Assembly (NCBI GenBank): GCA_934320845.1
Contig: CAKRFU010000014.1
Coordinates: 11,913-75,912, forward strand
From: an uncultured Lachnospiraceae bacterium
GTDB lineage: Bacteria > Bacillota > Clostridia > Lachnospirales > Lachnospiraceae
Direction: 5' to 3'
DNA: 64,000 nt
Every line of letters starts with the position of its first letter. Positions within the stretch are counted from its first letter, which is position 1. The position numbers and the translations under genes were made by a program. The notes under the pieces were generated by a model, which saw only the letters and a program-made list of their open reading frames with translations, had not been told where the DNA came from and did no database searches. Shown here piece after piece: positions 44,046-53,352 of the stretch.

Positions 44046-44840
44046 TTATTGATTTTCATATTTTGCTAACAGACGTACATTGTATTTTTCTACTTTTGAA
44101 AATACACTCTCGTCAAAATCATCAGGTGAAGTTGTAGGAATATACCAGTCTAAGCCGTCAAAATATTCCTGTAAATCCTGATTATTAAACATTCTTCCAT
44201 ACCTTGCATATATTTCATTTTTGGCAACCCAACGTTCCTCTTTGGAAAGAGCAAGAACTTCAGATTTTGTGATTTTACGAACATCTGAGTCGGGAATTAT
44301 ATATTCATCATAATAATCATAATCATCTGAATCGTCATAGTCATCCTCATCTTCATAATCATTCGGCTCAGGTGTTTTTTTGACTTTTTTCTTAGGTTTT
44401 TTTGTTGGTTTTTCGGTAGGTGCCTCAGTTATCTCCGGCGTAGCTGTCGGCTCGTCTGCAATTCCCTGTGCTGATTTTTGGAAATCGTCCTGTTTTGATA
44501 TTTCTGTTGCAGGTTTATTATTATTTTTTATAAACTTTGGATAAAGTAAAAAAACTGCACCGACTATCACCGCAAGACATACAACAATAACAGATATATA
44601 CACAGCAGTTTTTGATGAAGCTTTTTTTGCAGGAGCAGCAGGAGTTTCAAAAACAGAATTTTGATTTTTGTTCTGGTTTTGTATCGGTGTGCTGCCTGCA
44701 CTAGCGGAAATATCTGAATGTTTAGGGGATGTGTCTTGATTTGGTTCAGAAGAAACAACAGAAGACTGCTTTGCACCACATTCATCACAAAAGATGGCAT
44801 TATCTTCAAGTTCTGCACCACATTCTTCACAATATTTCAT
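44046..44840 (-). CDS. Zinc-ribbon membrane protein with extracellular YARHG domain
   Basis: A 264-residue protein: an N-terminal zinc ribbon (CEECG and CDECG), a Ser/Gln-rich linker, one membrane helix (~77-99), a Pro/Thr/Lys- and Asp/Tyr-rich stalk, and a C-terminal YARHG domain (KNEIYARYGRMFNN, residues ~206-219). Topology implies the ribbon is cytoplasmic and YARHG outside. YARHG is associated with extracellular or wall-linked proteins of unknown activity. GAAAGGA precedes the start; the gene leads the two-gene zinc-ribbon operon. Confidence 0.8.
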   Translation of the reverse strand: MKYCEECGAELEDNAIFCDECGAKQSSVVSSEPNQDTSPKHSDISASAGSTPIQNQNKNQNSVFETPAAPAKKASSKTAVYISVIVVCLAVIVGAVFLLYPKFIKNNNKPATEISKQDDFQKSAQGIADEPTATPEITEAPTEKPTKKPKKKVKKTPEPNDYEDEDDYDDSDDYDYYDEYIIPDSDVRKITKSEVLALSKEERWVAKNEIYARYGRMFNNQDLQEYFDGLDWYIPTTSPDDFDESVFSKVEKYNVRLLAKYENQ

Positions 44841-45030
44841 TTTTTCATTTTCCTTTCGTAGTAATTTGCACTATTAAATAGGCACACAAATATTATATTA
44901 GTTTGAAATGCAAAAATCTAATGCTGTCAGCATACTAAAGGCAGATTTTGTAAATTTGGATTTGTGTTCACAAAATCTTGACATTCTTATGTTATTCTCT
45001 TTTGTATACAAAAAACAGGAGGTAAGTACA

Positions 45031-46161
45031 GTGATTGAAGTAAAAAATCTCGTTAAAAAGTATGGTTCACATGCTGCGGTAAACGATCTTTCATTTACTG
45101 TTGAAACAGGAAAAGTTGTTGGATTTCTGGGACCAAACGGTGCAGGAAAATCGACAACCATGAATATGATAACAGGTTACATTGCACCGACGGAGGGAGA
45201 AGTTCTCATTGACGGTATTGATATTATGGATGAACCTGAAATTGCAAAAAAGAATATAGGATATCTTCCGGAAATTCCACCGCTTTATCCTGATCTCAGA
45301 GTAAGAGAGTATCTTTCATTTGTTGCGGAGCTGAAAAAAGTTTCTAAAAAAGAAAGAGACATCGAAGTGCATAAGATAATGTCGAAAACAAAAACGCTTG
45401 ATGTTTCTGAAAGGCTTATAAAGCATTTGTCGAAAGGTTATAAACAGAGAGTAGGTCTTGCAGGGGCAATGATTGGAAATCCGGATATTCTTATTCTCGA
45501 CGAGCCGACTGTAGGTCTTGACCCAAGCCAGATTATAGAGATGCGTGAGCTTATCAGAGAGCTCAGCAAAAATCATACGGTACTTTTAAGCTCTCATATC
45601 ATGCAGGAGATAAGTGCTGTCTGTGATGAGATAATTATCATAAATGAAGGAAAAATGATAACAAAAGACACACCTGAAAACATAACAAAGAAAATGGTTG
45701 ATACTAATGGTGTTCATATTATTGTTAAAGGTGATAAAACAAAACTTAAAGAGGCACTCAGAACAGTTTCTGGTATTAAAAATGTATCTTATGACAATGA
45801 AAATGACAACGAAAATGAGACAACAGGTCTTACAATTTATTGTGCTGAGGATGAGGATATAAGAGTTGAGTTGTTCTATGCACTTGCAAAATCAGAGTGT
45901 CCGATAATAGAGATGAATAAGCTTGATACATCCCTCGAGGATGCATTCCTTGCACTGACGAGAGGCGGATCAAAGCAGTATGGTGGAAGAAAGTTAAAAA
46001 AACTTAAGGGCGGGCATAAAAACGAAAAAGAAAATTCATCAGATGAAGATATTGAACAGCAGGAAATAAATAACAATGCAGAATTAACAGCTGAAAAAAA
46101 TGATGAAGAAAAGCAAGTGGAGACAGAAGAAACTTCAGATATGAAAGGAGGAGAAGAATAA
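45031..46161 (+). CDS. GldA-like ABC transporter ATPase
   Basis: A 376-residue ABC ATPase; the GTG start at 45031 is 8 nt after a perfect AGGAGG, whereas the upstream in-frame start has no ribosome site. Walker A GPNGAGKST, signature LSKGYKQRVGLAGAMI (Lys for the second Gly) and Walker B LILDEPTVGLDP are present. The C-terminal ~55 residues are an added Lys/Glu-rich tail. It heads a four-gene system with GldF-type permease, GldG-type auxiliary protein and a DUF4340 protein. Confidence 0.9.
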   Translation: MIEVKNLVKKYGSHAAVNDLSFTVETGKVVGFLGPNGAGKSTTMNMITGYIAPTEGEVLIDGIDIMDEPEIAKKNIGYLPEIPPLYPDLRVREYLSFVAELKKVSKKERDIEVHKIMSKTKTLDVSERLIKHLSKGYKQRVGLAGAMIGNPDILILDEPTVGLDPSQIIEMRELIRELSKNHTVLLSSHIMQEISAVCDEIIIINEGKMITKDTPENITKKMVDTNGVHIIVKGDKTKLKEALRTVSGIKNVSYDNENDNENETTGLTIYCAEDEDIRVELFYALAKSECPIIEMNKLDTSLEDAFLALTRGGSKQYGGRKLKKLKGGHKNEKENSSDEDIEQQEINNNAELTAEKNDEEKQVETEETSDMKGGEE

Positions 46162-47027
46162 TGCTTGCAATATATAAAAAAGAGTTGAGACAATATTTTA
46201 ATTCAATGATAGGCTTTGTGTTTCTTGCATTTTTCCTCGTTATCATAGGAATATATACATGGGCTTACAATCTTTCAAGCGGACTTGGAAATTTTGAGGT
46301 GACACTTGGCGGTATATCATTTATGTATGTGCTGCTTATACCTATACTTACAATGCGAATCGTTGCGGAAGAGAACAGACAGAAAACAGACCAGCTGCTC
46401 TACACTGCACCGATATCACTCACAAAGATAATAATCGGTAAGTATTTTGCAGTTATGACGCTCTTTTCATGTGCGTTTATTCCGATATGTATATATCCTC
46501 TAATCATACACATGTATGGAACGGATGTCAGACTTGCACCTGCATACAGCAGTATCATAGGATTTTATCTTTTAGGTGCGGCAACAATAGCAATCGGTCT
46601 TTTTATTTCATCACTTACTGAAAGTCAGGTGATTGCATCAGTTGTAAGTTTTATTACACTGTTGCTTACATTCCTTTTAAGTAATATTACAAGTCTGCTT
46701 CCGACGGATGCAATAGCACAGTGTGTGATGATAGCAGTATTATGGCTTGTCATATGTCTTGTTTTTTATCATATGATGAATAATGTAACGGTACTTATCA
46801 TGATGGCAGTTATCGGAGAAGCAGCAATATGGATAGTCTATGCAGTAAAATCTTCATTATATGAAAGCCTGCTCACAAATGCATTAAATACGCTTGCACT
46901 GTCTACAAGATATGATGATTTTAGTCTTGGAATATTAAACTATGATGCGATAGTCTATTATGTTTCGATAGCATTTTTATTTGTATTCCTCACAATTCAG
47001 ATGATTAAGAAAAAGCGTTTTAATTAG
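46161..47027 (+). CDS. ABC-2 type permease, GldF-like
   Basis: A 288-residue membrane protein with six predicted helices, starting in a TAATG overlap with the ATPase gene. The sequence FLAFFLVIIGIYTWAYNL and EENRQKTDQLLYTAPISLTK is typical of ABC-2/GldF permeases. In gliding Bacteroidota GldAFG is needed for motility; in Bacillota homologues the substrate is unknown. Confidence 0.87.
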   Translation: MLAIYKKELRQYFNSMIGFVFLAFFLVIIGIYTWAYNLSSGLGNFEVTLGGISFMYVLLIPILTMRIVAEENRQKTDQLLYTAPISLTKIIIGKYFAVMTLFSCAFIPICIYPLIIHMYGTDVRLAPAYSSIIGFYLLGAATIAIGLFISSLTESQVIASVVSFITLLLTFLLSNITSLLPTDAIAQCVMIAVLWLVICLVFYHMMNNVTVLIMMAVIGEAAIWIVYAVKSSLYESLLTNALNTLALSTRYDDFSLGILNYDAIVYYVSIAFLFVFLTIQMIKKKRFN

Positions 47028-47042
47028 AAAGGAGCAGTAGAA

Positions 47043-48515
47043 ATGAGTGAAGGATTAAAAGCGGTTAAAACAAGAAAGAGCTCCGGAGATATAAAAAAGT
47101 CATTTACAAATAGAAAATTTAAATCAGGAGCATATAGTTCGTTTATCACTGTTCTTGTGATAGCGATAGTAGTTGTGGTAAATCTTGTGTTTGGAAAACT
47201 TGATTTGAGTACAGATTTAAGTTCAAACAGTTTATTTACATTATCAAAGGACACAAAGAAAGCACTGAAATCGGCGAAAAATGATGTAACACTTTATTAT
47301 ATGGTTAGTAATGGAAAGGAAACGGATTATATCGAAAAGGTACTTAAACAGTATCCAAAAGTGTCATCAAAAGTCAAACTCAAAAAGATTGACCCTGTGG
47401 TAAATCCGGGATTTGCGAGCAAGTATCTGTCAGACAGCGAGGCAGGCTCTGTTGCCCAGAATGACGTTATTGTTGTGAATGATTCTACAAAGAGTTCATC
47501 ATATGTGCAGAATACGGATATGTATTATACCAATACGGATTATTCAACATATTCACAGACGCAGTATCTTGATGTTGAAGGAAAGATAACATCTGCAATT
47601 CAGAAAGTTCTTGCAGAGAAAAAGACAAAAATGTATATTCTCAAAGGGCACGATGAACTTGAAGTAGGAACAACGATGTCAACTTCATTTAGCAAAATGA
47701 ATATTGAAACTGATGAACTTACTCTTTATTCGGAAGATAAAGTACCATCTGACTGTGACATTCTCCTTATAAACGGAGCAACAAAGGATATAAGCAAAGA
47801 AGAAAAGAATAAAATTCTTGCATATATGAAGAAAGGCGGTAATGCAGTAATAAATCTTCAGTATGGAACAAAAGATACACCAAATTTAAGAGAATTGCTT
47901 AAATATTACGGACTTAATGAACAGATTGGTATGGTGTGTGAGACGCAGGGAAATTATTCTACTTACACAAGTTACGTTATTCCTACAATTGATTCATCAA
48001 GCGAAATAACAGCAGATGTATCGGGAGTTGTTATAATGCCTGTGCCTGTTGGAATATCAAAACTTACTGACAAAAACATAAGAAAATCACTTACAATAAC
48101 AGAACTTGCAACAACGTCAAAAGGTTCATATCTTAAATTAGATCCGTCATCAGGAAAGGCGGTAAAAGAAAAGGGTGACATAGACGGACCATTTGATATT
48201 GGTGTATCGGTGACAGATAAGATTGATGATGATAAGAGTGCAAATCTTGTTGTATATGCATCAGCATACGCATTTTCAGATGATGTAATCTCAACAAATC
48301 AGTTTGACAATGGTTCATTGTTGTCAAATGCGGTTAAATCAATGTCTGCATCAGATGTTGAGGAGACTTCGATAAATGCAAAGAGTCTTTCATATTCATA
48401 TGTTTCACTTACACAGGGAACACAGATTTTATGGGCAACAGTAATAATCATATTGATACCTGGAGGTCTTTTGATTACCGGATTTATAATCTGGATGAGC
48501 AGAAGAAGAAAGTAA
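47043..48515 (+). CDS. GldG-family ABC auxiliary protein
   Basis: A 490-residue protein with an N-terminal membrane helix (~32-52), a long extracytoplasmic ABC_transp_aux domain (LSSNSLFTLSKDTKKAL, LYYMVSNGKETDYIE) and a C-terminal helix (~463-483). It is the usual partner of GldA/GldF. GAAAGGAG is 8 nt before the start. Confidence 0.87.
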   Translation: MSEGLKAVKTRKSSGDIKKSFTNRKFKSGAYSSFITVLVIAIVVVVNLVFGKLDLSTDLSSNSLFTLSKDTKKALKSAKNDVTLYYMVSNGKETDYIEKVLKQYPKVSSKVKLKKIDPVVNPGFASKYLSDSEAGSVAQNDVIVVNDSTKSSSYVQNTDMYYTNTDYSTYSQTQYLDVEGKITSAIQKVLAEKKTKMYILKGHDELEVGTTMSTSFSKMNIETDELTLYSEDKVPSDCDILLINGATKDISKEEKNKILAYMKKGGNAVINLQYGTKDTPNLRELLKYYGLNEQIGMVCETQGNYSTYTSYVIPTIDSSSEITADVSGVVIMPVPVGISKLTDKNIRKSLTITELATTSKGSYLKLDPSSGKAVKEKGDIDGPFDIGVSVTDKIDDDKSANLVVYASAYAFSDDVISTNQFDNGSLLSNAVKSMSASDVEETSINAKSLSYSYVSLTQGTQILWATVIIILIPGGLLITGFIIWMSRRRK

Positions 48516-48527
48516 AGGAGGGTTAGA

Positions 48528-49142
48528 ATGGGCAGAAAAGTGTCTAAACAGAAAAGACAGTTATTGACAATTGTTGGATTATGTGTTCTCCTATTAGCAT
48601 TGGTTATAAGTTTTTTTATTGTTACAAGGTATAAGGATAAGACTGAAAAAGAAAAGGATGCGGAGTCCAATATCAGTCTTTATACGATAAAGGATGCAGA
48701 TATTAAATCTTTTCACTTTAAAAACAGTACAGCCGAACTTACTTTTGTAAAGCAGAAAAATAAATGGGTGTTAAGTGATGATACAAAGTACAGTCTTGAC
48801 CAGAGCAAGGTAGAGACTTTGATTGATGATGTAAAAGAGATGTCTGCCACAGCCAATGTTACATCTGACTGTACCGACTTGTCACAGTATGGACTTGAAG
48901 AGCCGGCATTAAAGGTAGATATTACAGACAATGACGGCAACAAAAAGACATTGACTATAGGGGACGAATCGGTAGCCGGAGAGGGAAGATATGTGTATAT
49001 TGATGATGATGTAAAGAAAATTTACATGATTGCATCAACATTTACATCTGACTTTGAGACTACAAAAAAGGAACTAAAAGCTGAAGCTAAAGCAACGGCT
49101 TCTCCGTCATCAACACCAGAAACAGCGGCTTCAGGCAAGTAA
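48528..49142 (+). CDS. DUF4340 domain-containing protein
   Basis: A 204-residue protein with an N-terminal membrane helix (~13-31) and an extracytoplasmic DUF4340-type domain (KSFHFKNSTAELTFVKQKNKW, here by position ~48-68; ATSDCTDLSQYGLEEPALKV-like core). It follows GldG by 12 bp, a standard arrangement for this four-gene system. The tail ends in a Thr/Ala/Ser-rich segment. Length is shorter than tandem DUF4340 proteins (~300). Confidence 0.82.
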   Translation: MGRKVSKQKRQLLTIVGLCVLLLALVISFFIVTRYKDKTEKEKDAESNISLYTIKDADIKSFHFKNSTAELTFVKQKNKWVLSDDTKYSLDQSKVETLIDDVKEMSATANVTSDCTDLSQYGLEEPALKVDITDNDGNKKTLTIGDESVAGEGRYVYIDDDVKKIYMIASTFTSDFETTKKELKAEAKATASPSSTPETAASGK

Positions 49143-49181
49143 AAGTGACATATAAGAAATAATAAGATGGGAATGGAAAAG

Positions 49182-50795
49182 ATGAAAAAGAGGAAGAATG
49201 GGAATTTAAAAAATAAAAAACAGATGCTTATCATAATAGCTGTGATAAGCATCATGGTTTTTATTTGTGTTGTACTTCAGGCATACATAGAGGGATATTT
49301 TGGGGATGGAAAGGGAAAAAACACTAAAGTTGTAAATGAAAACAGCGTACAGAAAAAAACGAACAGGACAAATGTAAAGCCTGCAAAAAAGCCGGGAAAG
49401 AAAAAAAATACATCGGTAAAAAAGAAAAAGAAATCAAGCAAAAAAAAGCCCAAAAAGAAAATTACGCATATTGCGGCAAATCCTGAGGGAAGCAAGCCTA
49501 TAAGGGTGCTTATAACAAACAGTGATTTTTCGGATATGTTTCACAATAGTATAAAAATTACTTCATCAAAAAGTTTTTATGTAAAGATAAACAATCAGAC
49601 AAAGACTTATCCTGCCGGAAAGAAGATTGAATTTAAGGCAGCAGACAAAAAGCTAAAAGGGAAAAAAATTGTTATCGGTTCATATAGCGGAGGCAGAGTA
49701 AAAGTTCTAAGTATAAAAAGGCTTGAGGGACATCCGAGTTATCGTGGAACAATGTCAATAAAATATAAATCCAAAGGGCTTATTCTTACAAATACACTTC
49801 CTGTTGAACAGTATCTCTATGCAGTTATTCCGAGTGAGATGTCAACGGGGAACAAAATAGAGGCGTTGAAAGCTCAGGCAGTTTGTGCAAGAAGTTATGC
49901 CTACAATCAGATGAAAGCCGATAAATATGAAGAGTATGGAGCAGATGTTGATGATAGTGTGGCTTGTCAGGTGTATAACAATATACCTGAAAATGAAAAA
50001 TCGAGAAAAGCTGTTGATTTAACATTTGGAGATGTTATGAAAAAGTCGGGAAATGTTATTACAGCGTATTATTTTTCGACATCATGGGGATATACGGCTG
50101 ACGGTCAGGACGTGTGGAACACACCGTCGCAGATTTCATATCTTAGCAGCCGTTTTCAGATAACGCAGAGTTCAAAAAGAAAAACAGGGATAAGAGGATA
50201 TGATTTATCAAATGAATCTACATTTAGAAACTTTATAAGTAATGAGTCATGTAAGACATATGACAGCAATGAAGAGTGGTACCGCTGGTCAGTCAAAATC
50301 AAAGAAAAAAGTTTGAGAAATCGTATAGATTCAGCTTTGAGTTCTTGTTATCTTTCAAATAATGAGAATGTTCTTACAAAAACAAAAAGCGGAAAATATA
50401 AGAAGAGTTCTGCTTTTAAAACGGGAAAAATAACTGATATAAGAATAAGTAAGCGTGAAAAGAGTGGTATGGCATCGCAGATTATCATAACGGGAAGTGT
50501 GAACACTTACAAAGTAAACAATCAATATAATATAAGAAAGGTTCTTGCACCGGTATATGAAACGATAAAGCGTAAATATGGTGACAGCATGAGCGGTTAT
50601 TTCATGCTGCCAAGTGCAGCGTTTTATATAGATAAAACTTCGGGGGCATTTAATATAACAGGCGGAGGTTTTGGCCATGGAACAGGTATGAGCCAAAGTG
50701 GTGCCGGAAATATGGCAAAGCAGGGAAATGATTACAGGCAGATACTGCATCATTATTTTTCAGGAGTAAAAATAGTTACTCTAAAAGAATATTAA
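49182..50795 (+). CDS. SpoIID/LytB domain-containing protein
   Basis: A 537-residue protein: membrane anchor (~14-35), a strongly Lys-rich stalk (~60-100), then a SpoIID/LytB domain with VEQYLYAVIPSEM, LKAQAVCARSYA, and the C-terminal GFGHGTGMSQSGA. SpoIID proteins are lytic transglycosylases acting on glycans stripped of peptides; the LytB/SpoIID catalytic Glu is plausibly in VIPSEM. Starts at 49182 or 49167; no strong ribosome site resolves this. It follows the DUF4340 gene by 39 bp and may be co-transcribed. Confidence 0.85.
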   Translation: MKKRKNGNLKNKKQMLIIIAVISIMVFICVVLQAYIEGYFGDGKGKNTKVVNENSVQKKTNRTNVKPAKKPGKKKNTSVKKKKKSSKKKPKKKITHIAANPEGSKPIRVLITNSDFSDMFHNSIKITSSKSFYVKINNQTKTYPAGKKIEFKAADKKLKGKKIVIGSYSGGRVKVLSIKRLEGHPSYRGTMSIKYKSKGLILTNTLPVEQYLYAVIPSEMSTGNKIEALKAQAVCARSYAYNQMKADKYEEYGADVDDSVACQVYNNIPENEKSRKAVDLTFGDVMKKSGNVITAYYFSTSWGYTADGQDVWNTPSQISYLSSRFQITQSSKRKTGIRGYDLSNESTFRNFISNESCKTYDSNEEWYRWSVKIKEKSLRNRIDSALSSCYLSNNENVLTKTKSGKYKKSSAFKTGKITDIRISKREKSGMASQIIITGSVNTYKVNNQYNIRKVLAPVYETIKRKYGDSMSGYFMLPSAAFYIDKTSGAFNITGGGFGHGTGMSQSGAGNMAKQGNDYRQILHHYFSGVKIVTLKEY

Positions 50796-50797
50796 AA

Positions 50798-50819
50798 AAG
50801 TCATGAAAAGTCATGACTT
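50798..50819. terminator. Short dyad at convergent gene ends
   Basis: AAGTCATGA-AAAG-TCATGACTT, a perfect 9-bp inverted repeat that overlaps the stop of the BrkB gene and follows the SpoIID-like gene by 3 bp. Little T-tract on either side. Confidence 0.4.
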
Positions 50820-51704
50820 ATGCCTGAAGCGCAGTTTTTCAAGAATGTGATTGAGAAGCCCTCCGAGAAAAAGTATATACATACATGCATAAAGCCATAA
50901 CATCAGGAGTGCAGCGGTTGTCATTGTGCCGTAAAATGTGGAGTAGTTGCTTATGTTGTCTACATAGTATGAATAAACGTATGAAAAGGCAAGCCATCCA
51001 AAACTTGCAACAATAGCACCTGGATATTGTTTTGAAAATTTAGTTTTTCTGTTTGGCAGTATCACATATAAAAGCCAGAAAAAAAGAAAAAGAACTATAA
51101 AGCTTAATATTGCGCGCATGTTTATTATTGAGGCGAGTGGTTTTTCTGTAAATGGGAAGTGTTGTCGTATATAATAATAAAGCCTGTTTCCAAAGACGAT
51201 AACAGTTAACATTACTATAATTAGAACAGCAAATATTATTGTATAAAAAAAAGAGTACAGCCTTATAATGATATAATTTCTTGATTCATTTAGGCTGTAA
51301 ACGGAGTTAAGTCCCTGAATAAGCGATAAGAATGCTTTAGAACCAAGCCAGACAGCTATAATAATAGTGGCGGGTAAAATTGCGTTTGTCTGAATATTGT
51401 ATATGTCATTTATTATGTTTCCGAGATAATCTCTGAAAGAAGCAGGAACAAAAGGTGACGTAAGTTCAAGAAGTGTATTTTCAGAAAAAGGAGTGTACTT
51501 TAAAAGAGAAAGTAAAAACATAAAAAACGGAAAGAATGAAAGCATCATAAAAAAAGCTGCCTGCCCTGCAAATGCAGATAAGGCAGCTTTTTTAAAATAT
51601 GACATAAGTTTTGTTATATTTGTGTATATAAAAGTTACAATCCTTATTATTTTTGAAAAAAAATTAAATTCTTTATCGTGGGGGTTATCATTCATAGTGT
51701 TCAT
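50811..51704 (-). CDS. YihY/BrkB family membrane protein
   Basis: A 297-residue protein with about six helices. Family marks include AAFMMLSFFPFFM, GLNSVYSLNESRN and TFYGTMTTAALLMLWLYACM. ATG 51704 follows TGAGGAT by 5 nt; an earlier ATG at 51716 overlaps that site. The family was once called ribonuclease BN in error; actual function is unknown. The PHP gene starts 29 bp upstream of it on the same strand. Confidence 0.9.
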   Translation of the reverse strand: MNTMNDNPHDKEFNFFSKIIRIVTFIYTNITKLMSYFKKAALSAFAGQAAFFMMLSFFPFFMFLLSLLKYTPFSENTLLELTSPFVPASFRDYLGNIINDIYNIQTNAILPATIIIAVWLGSKAFLSLIQGLNSVYSLNESRNYIIIRLYSFFYTIIFAVLIIVMLTVIVFGNRLYYYIRQHFPFTEKPLASIINMRAILSFIVLFLFFWLLYVILPNRKTKFSKQYPGAIVASFGWLAFSYVYSYYVDNISNYSTFYGTMTTAALLMLWLYACMYILFLGGLLNHILEKLRFRHKS

Positions 51705-51732
51705 GTTAATCCTCATATTATGCTGACAGATT

Positions 51733-52401
51733 TTATTCGGCAGGTGTTATAAGACTATAGTTGCCGGATAATAGTGTTTTTATAAGCTGTTCTTCTGTTT
51801 TTATTTCGTGCTCGGTAATGATTCCGCCATGCGCAAGGTCTTCTTTTTCGTGAAAATCACTTCCGGAAGTCATGATAAGGTCATGTTCATAAGCCCATGC
51901 GTAAGTTTTATCGTTGTTGCTGTCGTGTCTCGGATTTCCGTTATAGACCTCGGCACCATCCAAAAGAGCAGGATTTACAGGTTCACAGTACGCTCTTCCG
52001 GGGTGAGCCTGAATGATAAGAATACCCTCGCTGTGGCATATTTCTGATAATTCTTCTATTGAAAGATTATACAAAAAATTATGCTTGAAAAAAAAGCTTT
52101 CATCTGCACCATAGAGCAGATAGTCATTTGGACTTTCAGTCAGGGTAACTTCGCAGCCCAGTAATACATTTATGCCGATTTTTTTTGAATATTTCAAAGC
52201 GGCTCTATAACCCTTTAAAAAGTGGTAAGTAACTTCATCAGGTGTTTTTGCACCACTTTGTTCAATAGCCCATTTACTGTAATGGTCAGTGATAACAACG
52301 GTGTCATACCCGGCTTCTTTATATAATTTCAAAACATCTTTAGCATTTATATGAGCACAAGGACTTGTTTCGCTTGTATGTGTATGCATTTCAACTTTCA
52401 T
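51733..52401 (-). CDS. PHP-domain phosphoesterase-like protein
   Basis: A 222-residue protein. PHP metal-binding motifs are MHTHTSE (start), VITDHYS, QAHPGR and SGSDFHE; the fold is typical of histidinol-phosphatase-like and RNase/AMP phosphatase-like PHP proteins. CGGAGG is ~12 nt before ATG 52401; a longer frame to 52485 is less likely. Substrate unknown. It is divergent from the flavin reductase gene. Confidence 0.87.
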   Translation of the reverse strand: MKVEMHTHTSETSPCAHINAKDVLKLYKEAGYDTVVITDHYSKWAIEQSGAKTPDEVTYHFLKGYRAALKYSKKIGINVLLGCEVTLTESPNDYLLYGADESFFFKHNFLYNLSIEELSEICHSEGILIIQAHPGRAYCEPVNPALLDGAEVYNGNPRHDSNNDKTYAWAYEHDLIMTSGSDFHEKEDLAHGGIITEHEIKTEEQLIKTLLSGNYSLITPAE

Positions 52402-52599
52402 TTTTGATGTCCGCCTCCGATTATTATAAAAGTTAGTGTATATAATAGTGATTATTAGTATAGCATTATGCGGCGGACAAAACAACTATTTAAAAAACTG
52501 CAGCAAAATATGAAAAAAAAGCATAAAAGGCATGAAAAAGTCATATTTTTAGTAAGATTTGTGGTAATATATATAAAAAAGATTTTAGGAGGAATTAAA

Positions 52600-53106
52600 A
52601 TGCATAGTTTTCAGGAAGTTTCAATTGATTATATGGACATGAATCCGTTTAAAAAGATAGGAAAGGACTGGATGCTTGTTACTGCTGGCAATGAAGAAAA
52701 AGCTAATTCCATGACGGCATCATGGGGGGCAGTCGGTGAAATGTGGGGGAAAGATTCCGTATTTGTCTTTATCAGACAGAGCAGATTTACGAAAGAATTT
52801 ATTGACAGGGAAGGAAAGTTTTCACTTAGTTTTCCGGGAGAAGAGTACCGCAGGGATATGAAGTATCTTGGAACTGTTTCGGGACGTGATGAGGATAAGA
52901 TGAAAGCTGCCAAAGTAAAGGTTGATTACAGTGACGGTGTACCTTATATAGATGAAGCAAAGCTTGTATTTATTTGTGAAGTTATGTCACAGACAGATAT
53001 AGAGCCAAAAGATTTTTTGGACGAAACTATAGATAATACATGGTATAAGGACAAAGATTATCACACTATGTATATAGCAAAGATAACAAAAATACTCGCA
53101 AGATAA
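52600..53106 (+). CDS. Flavin reductase-like domain protein
   Basis: A 168-residue FMN-binding split-barrel protein (NANSMTASWGAVGEMWG-type core, FIRQSRFTKEFID, FSLSFPG). AGGAGG is 6-7 nt before ATG 52600; the longer in-frame extension into 52468 overlaps the promoter region. Members reduce flavin with NAD(P)H or bind FMN in anaerobes. Monocistronic by layout. Confidence 0.88.
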   Translation: MHSFQEVSIDYMDMNPFKKIGKDWMLVTAGNEEKANSMTASWGAVGEMWGKDSVFVFIRQSRFTKEFIDREGKFSLSFPGEEYRRDMKYLGTVSGRDEDKMKAAKVKVDYSDGVPYIDEAKLVFICEVMSQTDIEPKDFLDETIDNTWYKDKDYHTMYIAKITKILAR

Positions 53107-53254
53107 AGGAAAAAGAGCCGCTATTCATTTTGTAACTTTAAATGTCTTATTTTTGGGGTAAAAGCTTTCACTTTTGTTGTGTATTATCTTTCAGGTGTTT
53201 AAAATACAATAAGAAATGTGAACAAGGTGTGAATAAGTATAAAACAAACCTTGG

Positions 53255-53283
53255 TTGACAGTTACAATAAAAAGTTGTATTGT
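53255..53283 (+). promoter_or_regulatory. Promoter of the secreted-protein gene
   Basis: TTGACA (53255-53260), 17-bp spacer, TATTGT (53278-53283); about 65 bp of untranslated leader precede a strong GGAGGAG site. The upstream stretch 53107-53254 holds no gene. Confidence 0.55.
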
Positions 53284-53352
53284 ATATTGGTTCAAATTTG
53301 ATAGTATACAATATTACAAAATAAAATATTCAAATATGGAGGAGAAAATTTT

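Noticed and set aside
44978..45007. TTGACA at 44978 as promoter of the GldA-like gene
   Set aside because: No acceptable -10 at 16-18 bp; the region is probably promoter-bearing but the boxes cannot be assigned.
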